This document shows, piece by piece, positions 58,146 through 64,000 of a DNA stretch of 64,000 nucleotides; position 1 is the first letter of the stretch, and every line of letters starts with the position of its first letter. The position numbers and the translations under genes are program-made. The DNA is from Coenobita brevimanus (Eukaryota > Arthropoda > Malacostraca > Decapoda > Coenobitidae): assembly GCA_032717465.1 (NCBI GenBank), contig CM064653.1:42298493-42362492 (forward strand), read 5' to 3'. Under the pieces are notes generated by a model, which saw only the letters and a list, made by a program, of their open reading frames with translations, did no database searches and was not told the origin of the DNA.

Positions 58146-59140
58146 AGTAAGGAGCGGAGTAACACCCTGTCATTGAGGAACCGCATCGATACACTTCAGG
58201 AAATGCAAAATGGTTGTGGCGGGGACGAGTGGTGCTTCCGTTTCAGCTCCACTACCCGCTGATCCACCCAATGCACCTCTGACTTACTGACTCTGCATGA
58301 CCGACTTCAGCACGGACTGGATGGCCTCATGACTGTACACTTGACTGATATTGTGACTAAATTATTCTCAAACTTTCTCACTGGAATATGTGATTGGTTG
58401 ACTTCTAAACGGACAAATATTTTGGCCACCTGACTGCGTATTGTACTTGACTGAAGTTTTAGCCAGCTCACATTCAAGCTTGCACTCGAATCAATGTTTG
58501 GTTGACTCACTTAAGCTGACAAAAAATTTGACAAACTCAACTTCACACTCAGTGCCATGCACGGATAATAATTGATTGATTAAATAGCGGGCTGAAATAT
58601 CGTGCAATTCACCATCACGTATATGTCTTAGTAATATGACGGAGCGATTGACTAATTTCTTCGCTGGGAATAAAGTTACCTAACAGAATATCAGACTTAC
58701 AGCATTGTCCTATTCAGATAATTAACGTGTTGCCAAACATATTATTTAGATATGTTGTCAACCAGCTAGCTGATCGTATTGACCAACAACAGAATACTTG
58801 ACTGATGTAGTGGATGAAATACTAGGTGAAGTTTTCAGCTTCAAAACAATACCTGTATCTGTGAGGTAATGGGTAACTTACTATATTAAATGGGTAATAT
58901 GACGTATAACCCTCTGCTGCTGGGTATATTTCCTGGTGTTGTCTGAAAACTTACTGATATTGGACCTTGAATTTCAGATAATATTTATTATCATCAGTGT
59001 AGATGAGAGGAGTGACTGTACTACCTGTAATTATTTTTTTTGTTTATTTGAATCCTAGTACTATCGAATGGTTTTTGTTTCTGCAGTCACTGCACTTTTA
59101 TACCTTCCCCGATGCACTTTCTGAAGATTTCTGACGGTGT
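58146..59140. other. Unique-looking AT-rich DNA
   Basis: TTGACTGA words recur at 58275-58530 and 58798 without a clear period. Otherwise nothing is recognised. Confidence 0.45.
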
Positions 59141-59345
59141 TTTAACCTCTTGAATCCAGGTGATGTCCTCTTGGGATTATTCTTGTTGTGACTAGACAGT
59201 TTTATTCAACTTGGGAAGATGTTTCGTGTGGAGGGGCTGTTTATTATGCTGTATGTAACGACTCTGATTCAAAAAACCTTCCCCTAAGATTAATAAAATC
59301 CCCAGAGGATGCCAGGAACACTGAGAAAGACGTCCCCGGATTTAG
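59141..59345. mobile_element. F1 head-to-head pair
   Basis: TTTAACCTCTTGAATCCAGG, GGGATTATTCTTGTTGTGAC, TAGACAGTTTTATTCAACTT, TTTCGTGTGGAGGGGCTG, then CTTCCCCTAAGATTAATAAA, ATCCCCAGAGGATGCCAGGA and GAAAGACGTCCCCGG. Confidence 0.7.
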
Positions 59346-59349
59346 TGTT

Positions 59350-59583
59350 GGACATTAACTCACTGTGCACCGCCAGCCCCCGCAGCACGGTTACGTCTTT
59401 GGTACTCGTGCTGCCGTCAGACGAGTTTATTTTGCTTAGAAAAGATCTTTGGTACCAGAGGGGTTATTTTTTTTTTATTTATTTTTTTTTTTTTTACGCT
59501 TCACTACTTGATTTCATCCTCAAACACCATCTGACATTAGCAAGAGTGAAATGAGAAAAAGTTATTTCTGTACGGAAAGAGTG
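59350..59583. mobile_element. F1 pair with poly-T
   Basis: TTAACTCACTGTGCACCGCC, CGTCAGACGAGTTTATTTTG, GGTACCAGAGGGGTTA, poly-T (59466-59494), CGCTTCACTACTTGATTTCA, CATCTGACATTAGCAAGAGT and CTGTACGGAAAGAGTG. Confidence 0.65.
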
Positions 59584-59945
59584 TAAACCATTCAGCCTGA
59601 GAGACCCCAGAGATGCATAGAGTCCTATAGGGGTAGTCCGAATATACTGTATTGATAAATTCATTTGCGTAATAACAGTATGATATTTTTACACTTTTCC
59701 CTTTCTTTTCAGGTAAGGTGCCACCAACTTGCTTCCCGAACCGACTCAAGGTCAGAGAACTACATGGATCATTTCTTTGTATTAGTGTCAAAAGAGCTGT
59801 TGATATTCTCAGCAGATAATTATCGTGTAAGCTAACCTGAACCAGTAATTGCTAACTACTGTATTTGGTTTTTAGGTACATCACAGAACTCGTATCGTTC
59901 ACTAGAAAATGATAGATATTAATCATAGCCCATGATATCAATCGC
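59584..59945. other. Unique-looking DNA
   Basis: Nothing recognised, except a faint F2-like phrase (CAGCCTGAGAGACCCCAG) at about 59594. Confidence 0.4.
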
Positions 59946-59949
59946 AAAG

Positions 59950-61035
59950 CTTCATCTTAATTGGTGACTCCTCCGACACCATACGAGAGATGATTATCTT
60001 TCACGGCGCAAAGCCTTCATTATTACACTAAGAAAACTGTTAATACAAAACAGCAAACCAGCGTCACCCCCACAAAATCATTATTAATTCAAAACGTTAC
60101 GTCGTCGTCATTGTATGTTTGATCGTAGTGCTGTTTGGAACCACCTCCTATAATCATGCACCAGGTATAGAAATGTGTACAACCAGTATCCCAGAATGAC
60201 TCCTACAAAGTAATTATCAGACACGAAGTTACATACAGTATTGTGACACAAAGTTGCATAATTTGACACAAAGTTACTAAGTCGGTAGCTCTGTCGTCAC
60301 TTCATATTGGAGCACAGTCCTTCTTGGCACCACTCCTCCTCATCACTTACCAACAGTTATCAGTATAAGTAAAAGCAGTACCCCATAATGATCCCAGAAA
60401 ATATTATTACAAATTTACCTCTTAATTAGACAGCTACGTCTTCGTCATCTTACATCAGATCATAGTCTTCTGCAGCGCCGCCCCTTCATTTTCACACTTC
60501 CACAATGTATTAATGCAGCCAGTAGCCTATAATGACGCCCGCAAAATGAGTAGATGAAAATTTGCATCTTGATTTGGTAACAACGTCGCCACTTCGTGTT
60601 AAATCACACCTCTTCGCTGCACCACCCGCGTATTATTACACCTCAGCAGTCCATCAGTACACTTACAGTGAGTGCCCCACAGAGACCCCCACAGAATTGT
60701 TATGAGACACAAATTTATATCATAACTCTGGAATTGCCTTTTCACCTTATATTAGTCAGTCCTTCATGGCCCCATCCTTCGCCATCACACTTCACCAGTA
60801 CAGTACTTTCATATGAGTAAGATCAATAGCCCATAATCACCCTCACAGTATAATTAACTTGACACAGACTTACATGTTAAATCGGTAACCACATCGTCGT
60901 CACCTATTGTTCTGTCATACTCCTGTGCAGTGCCACCCTTAATTATCTCACTTCACCAATTTATTAATACAATCAATAGCCCATAATCACCACCACAAAT
61001 CCAGCGCCAGGCGTCTTGATTTGGTTATTATGTCA
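59950..61035 (+). repeat. Satellite-like array, monomer about 150 bp, about 7 copies
   Basis: The phrase 'acatcgtcgtcacctta' recurs at about 60102, 60293, 60441, 60585, 60738 and 60893 (spacings 191, 148, 144, 153 and 155). Each monomer has CACTTCACCAGT or like, then AATAGCCCATAATGACCCCC, CACAAAATTATTA and GACACAAATTTACAT. A seventh, partial monomer precedes them. Divergence between monomers is high, so the array is old. Confidence 0.85.
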
Positions 61036-61061
61036 GGAACTAATTACACCCCATGCACAGG

Positions 61062-61316
61062 GTTGCCAATTCTAGCTCTTTTATCCCGCTAGATCAAGAG
61101 ATATTCACTTTTTTTAACGAGAAAATTTTAACCTGTAGCTGAAAAAAGAAATCGATCAGTGTTGTAGAGATTTTTGCACAATGCTAGTGATGGTGTGGAG
61201 ATTTTACTACTTTTTAAACAATTCTCTTGATTTTATTTTGTATTTAGCGATATTTTGGCAATTTTCGAGAGCAAGGTTAGCGATGTTTGTGAACTTGGAT
61301 ATGGCAACTCCCCCAG
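61062..61316. mobile_element. Possible MITE with GGGTTGCCA ends
   Basis: Left end AGGGTTGCCAATTCTAGC; right end, inverted, GGGGGAGTTGCCATATCC. Inside, CTCTTTTATCCCGCTAGATC and TTGCCAA have loose inverted partners. About 250 bp, AT-rich, with no coding capacity. The ends match only over about 12 bp and no target duplication was certain. Confidence 0.35.
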
Positions 61317-61543
61317 CGCCGTACATCATGAGCAGTCGATCGGGTTCTTGTCAGTGCAGGGACATTATAGAACGGGGGGGGGGGGCCATCTCGTGGGCTT
61401 GGGAGGCTGTCTTTCTTACCAGTTAATTTGGTCGTGTCCATGTAGGCCTAGCAAGATGTGTATCATCTCTTCAGTTAACACTATATTTTTTCTTGGAGGG
61501 AACAGTCTGGTGGGTTTCTGGTCTTTGGTTCCCTCTTCCCTAC

Positions 61544-61545
<2 letters not shown>
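61317..61545. other. Unique-looking DNA
   Basis: It contains a G run (about 61375-61385) but no recognised feature. Confidence 0.4.

Positions 61546-61629
<84 letters not shown>
61546..61629 (+). repeat. (TA)42 microsatellite
   Basis: Uninterrupted TA array of about 84 bp. Confidence 0.98.
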
Positions 61630-61631
<2 letters not shown>

Positions 61632-61866
61632 TCCGAGAAGTTACAACATATCATCGAAAAACGACCGTACAGAATTAACAGTAGATCTGGTTCTTATCTG
61701 TGGAGAGAAGTATAGGAGCAATATTCTCTTCAGCTTCACTTTCTGCTGTAGTACCTCTTCTTGGTCAGCTAGCACTCAGCAAAATTACATCAAATCTTAG
61801 AAAAACATGACTCGTTAGATAGTCCGTCTTGAACCAGTTTTAGCAGTGGGTAGAAACAGGAACATA
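61630..61866. other. Unique-looking DNA
   Basis: Nothing recognised. Confidence 0.4.
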
Positions 61867-62076
61867 CTATACGATTTTTACTCCAACTTGGCCTAAATTT
61901 GCCATCTCTCCATCTTGAATTCTGAACTGTTGCAAGAGATTAGCACTAGGAAACGATGCTCGTTACAAGGAAGTGCTATGGAAAGGATGCACACTGACTT
62001 TTTCTGCCACCGAGCCAAGGGAAATAAGCTTCTAAAGGCCAAAAATCTGGGCCAGGTTAAGGTGAAAGGGGTATAG
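61867..62076 (-). mobile_element. MITE-B copy 4, inverted
   Basis: Starts CTATACGATTTTTACTCCAA and ends GGGCCAGGTTAAGGTGAAAG plus GGGTATAG. The two ends are inverted copies over about 28 bp. Interior CCATCTCTCCATCTTGAATT, AAGGAAGTGCTATGG and CTTTTTCTGCCACCGAGCC are reverse complements of the other copies. Confidence 0.85.
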
Positions 62077-62130
62077 GAAACCAGTGCTGACTCATGAATC
62101 AAAGAACAGCATGTAACCCACGAGTCTGGC

Positions 62131-62230
62131 AGTGGGGAGACTCCTAAGACCCCAAGAACAAGGCATTAGCTCGGCCACAAATCACTGGTCAGTCCCCTTG
62201 TGCCCCTCACCTCCTCGGCTGTCATGTGTC
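62131..62230 (+). repeat. 100-bp interspersed repeat, copy 1
   Basis: It matches 62841-62942: AGAACAAGGCATTAGCTCGG, CCACAAATCACTGGTCAGTC and CCCCTCACCTCCTCGGCTGT. The offset is about 710 bp in the same orientation. Confidence 0.88.
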
Positions 62231-62245
62231 GTCGATATTTAAAAG

Positions 62246-62248
<3 letters not shown>

Positions 62249-62281
<33 letters not shown>
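62249..62281 (+). repeat. (TC)n microsatellite
   Basis: About 16 TC units. Confidence 0.96.
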
Positions 62282-62283
<2 letters not shown>

Positions 62284-62399
62284 CACGTCACACTTTAATA
62301 TTTTCTTGTATAATATCAGCCGATGTACAAGAAAATAAGATTTCGTTCTCTTGGCCGTAGGAGGCTCTCTGCTCTAACACCTCGTCCATAGCGATTGAT

Positions 62400-62525
62400 A
62401 TTCTTTACCTATATATTCCGATGACTTATATTCATGTATTTTTTTCTGACTACCTCCAAACGTTTATTTCAGCTTACGGAAGACGCCTGGCAGTGAAGGG
62501 GTTAACGAAGGCTTCATCTAACCTG
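62400..62525 (-). mobile_element. F1 half-unit plus linker
   Basis: TATTCCGATGACTTATATTC, CTGACTACCTCCAAACG, TTTATTTCAGCTTACGGAAG, CTGGCAGTGAAGGGGTTAAC and linker GAAGGCTTCATCTAACC. This copy shows the linker most clearly. Confidence 0.75.
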
Positions 62526-62679
62526 ATGATTCTTAACTTTTTCGGTCCCGATACCCCCAGGTTTAATTCCAAGTCAGCCTGATATCTGCTTAATATTACC
62601 ACTCCTTTCACTTTCAATTTCCTGTATAAAGAGAAAAGAGAATGGTTGTGAGGCAACAGCTGATATCTGCGGATTCTTT

Positions 62680-62795
62680 TATTTTTGTCATTAGCTCGTA
62701 GTTGCCATACACGAAATCACTATCCTAAGGTAAATAGCGTCCTGTGGAGATAGCACGAATAAACTAAAACGCCATCACAATGAAGGAAATATGCA
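62680..62795 (+). mobile_element. F1 half-unit, decayed
   Basis: AAATCACTATCCTAAGGTAA, ATAGCGTCCTGTGGAGATAG, CACGAATAAACTAAAA and CGCCATCACAATGAAGG. Confidence 0.6.
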
Positions 62796-62840
62796 TACAG
62801 GAAAACATCAAGGTAGGGAAAATAAATCACTGAGGAAGAG

Positions 62841-62942
62841 GTGCTACGGGACCTGTTAAGACTAAGAACAGGGCATTAGCACGTCCACAAATCACGGGCA
62901 GGTCCCCCCGTGTCCCCTCACCTCCCTGGCTATCACCTGTGT
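62841..62942 (+). repeat. 100-bp interspersed repeat, copy 2
   Basis: AGAACAGGGCATTAGCACGT, CCACAAATCACGGGCAGGTC and CCCCTCACCTCCCTGGCTAT match copy 1. Confidence 0.88.
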
Positions 62943-63415
62943 GGCAGCTTGACGGCTATAATGGGCGCGCTAATAGAGGTAATTTTTGGTGGAGAGGAGG
63001 AAATGACGGAGCAGACGGTATTGTGACACCAGATGAATTTTATTACGGGATTATCGTGAATATTGGATGTCTGGGGCGAGGGGGACACTTGAGACGATGG
63101 AGAGTGCACAGGTGGACTTTAAGTAAGGGACGAGAGAGCTTTAATTAACACCCCAAGACTCCTATGCTTACTCTTAGGCAAATTAAACAGCCTCCCATTT
63201 GCTACGGGAGATAGGAGTAATGTTGTTCAGATTATAAGAAGGTTAGCTGTTCCTGGTATAACACTGAGCAACCTCAAACGATTTATTTAGCTAAGATTGA
63301 GTCATACTGGCCCAAGACCTGTATTCTCGCTGTTTATGTAGGGTCCTTGCCATAATTTCCTAGTTGTGGATAGGCTGGTTAATATCCGTTTGTACGTCGT
63401 TTTTGCAGAGTATGG

Positions 63416-63417
<2 letters not shown>
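62943..63417. other. Unique-looking DNA
   Basis: A 69-codon frame (62939-63148) has no recognised domain. CTCAAACGATTTATTTAGCT (about 63273) is a stray F2- or F1-like core. Confidence 0.4.

Positions 63418-63478
<61 letters not shown>
63418..63478 (+). repeat. (GT)30 microsatellite
   Basis: Uninterrupted GT array. Confidence 0.98.
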
Positions 63479-63480
<2 letters not shown>

Positions 63481-63499
63481 ATGCGTTATTTACATTAAT

Positions 63500-63600
63500 A
63501 TTGAGGTTTTTGTGATTCCCCCGTAACTGAGTAAAAGCGTCTATCGTTAGCCGGAATGGAATACTAGAATTTTCCCGACCAAGAGAGAGTTAATGATGAA
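63500..63600 (+). mobile_element. F1 half-unit, decayed
   Basis: CCCCCGTAACTGAGTAAAAG, CGTCTATCGTTAGCCGGAAT and CCCGACCAAGAGAGAGTTAA, then linker-like GATGAAGGTCTCAACC. Confidence 0.55.
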
Positions 63601-63699
63601 GGTCTCAACCTAAGCTGGCTCCTATGGCCCACGCCTTCTTCATAATCACCTGGCATTGGGTGGATAAAAATTCTAGAGAGGACGCAACCGTGAGAAAGA

Positions 63700-63860
63700 T
63701 GTCCCCTTCAAAATTAGGACGTGTTTTGTATTCTTTTTTCTTCCTACTTGAGAGAGAGAGAGAGTTCCATCTGGAGGGGTTCAGTATAGCCATCATTAAC
63801 CCTTGAAATAATAGAGACATTTCAAAAGCCGTATAAAATCAGCTGGAGGTGTCAAGAATA

Positions 63861-63905
<45 letters not shown>

Positions 63906-63930
63906 TTGCCGTACTGAAAGGGTCAAGCAG
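63700..63930. mobile_element. F1 head-to-head pair with (GA)n in both halves
   Basis: The left half contains CTTCCTACTTGAGAGAGA (GA array 63751-63765) and CCATCTGGAGGGGTTCA. The linker is TATAGCCATCATT. The right half reads AACCCTTGAAATAATAGAGA, AGCCGTATAAAATCAGCTGG, GTGTCAAGAATAAAATG, a GA array (63866-63901) and TTGCCGTACTGAAAGGGTCA. The last 70 bp of the window show nothing recognised. Confidence 0.75.
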
Positions 63931-64000
63931 TAAAACAAAGGAAATATAAAGGGGACAAATGGAGGGAAAGTTCATTGGCAGGCAGGTAGGGGAGTTTGAG

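Noticed and set aside
57341..58186. 281-codon minus-strand frame
   Set aside because: Translation of a decayed purine minisatellite; composition-driven.

Overview
The window looks like gene-poor nuclear DNA of a large, repeat-laden animal genome. The density of very long dinucleotide arrays ((GT/CA)n, (CT/GA)n, (TA)n), the AT-leaning background, the many short non-autonomous transposon-like repeats and the lack of any convincing coding exon suggest an arthropod, most likely a decapod crustacean. That taxonomic call is inference; no gene or RNA pins it down. I found no rRNA, tRNA, CRISPR array, bacterial gene or recognisable transposase or reverse transcriptase. Nearly all long reading frames are translated microsatellites or polypyrimidine tracts, so no CDS is annotated.

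The dominant content is a set of interspersed families, given working names here. F1 is an old, degenerate half-unit of about 100 bp with ends like TTAACCCCTTCACTACGA and a core like GCTGAATAAAATCGTCTGG. It is often found as a head-to-head pair of about 200 bp (a palindrome), and I mark about 40 loci from 4.5 to 63.9 kb. F2 is a relative of about 100 bp sharing the core CCAGACGATTTTATTCAGC, often in tandem pairs or triplets (18.8, 27.0, 44.7 and 56.2-56.8 kb). MITE-B is about 210 bp with CTATACCC ends, in four copies (10.3, 49.2, 56.3 and 61.9 kb, the last inverted); the 56.3 kb copy sits inside an F2 array. MITE-A (5821-6067) is a foldback element with 73-bp terminal inverted repeats and a 7-8 bp target duplication. 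Repeat C (8.5-9.5 kb) and Repeat D (24.5-25.1 kb) are longer interspersed elements that share an end motif.

Region by region: 0-4.5 kb holds microsatellites and a 38-bp x 4 tandem repeat. 4.5-11 kb is dense in mobile elements. 11-19.7 kb holds microsatellites, several minisatellites and F1, including two tandem arrays apparently derived from F1. 20.3-20.9 kb is a CpG- and GC-rich island, the best candidate for a promoter. 21-35 kb is dominated by polypyrimidine tracts and long (CA)n/(CT)n arrays. 35-41 kb is GT- and purine-rich with a 110-bp minisatellite and a strong hairpin at 40.0 kb. 41.8-46.8 kb is again polypyrimidine and C/A-rich. 46.98-47.52 kb is a very regular 20-bp minisatellite. 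48-53.7 kb is purine-rich DNA plus F1. 53.8-55.9 kb is a degenerate long-period repeat. 56-58 kb is F2/MITE-B followed by GT- and purine-rich DNA. 59.95-61.03 kb is a satellite-like array with a period of about 150 bp. 61-64 kb returns to interspersed repeats.

The theme linking these parts is that many simple-sequence arrays lie at fixed internal positions of F1 or MITE-B copies. This suggests that the short transposons seeded the microsatellites and some of the satellites. All family assignments are by eye, and boundaries of degenerate copies are good to about 10-20 bp.
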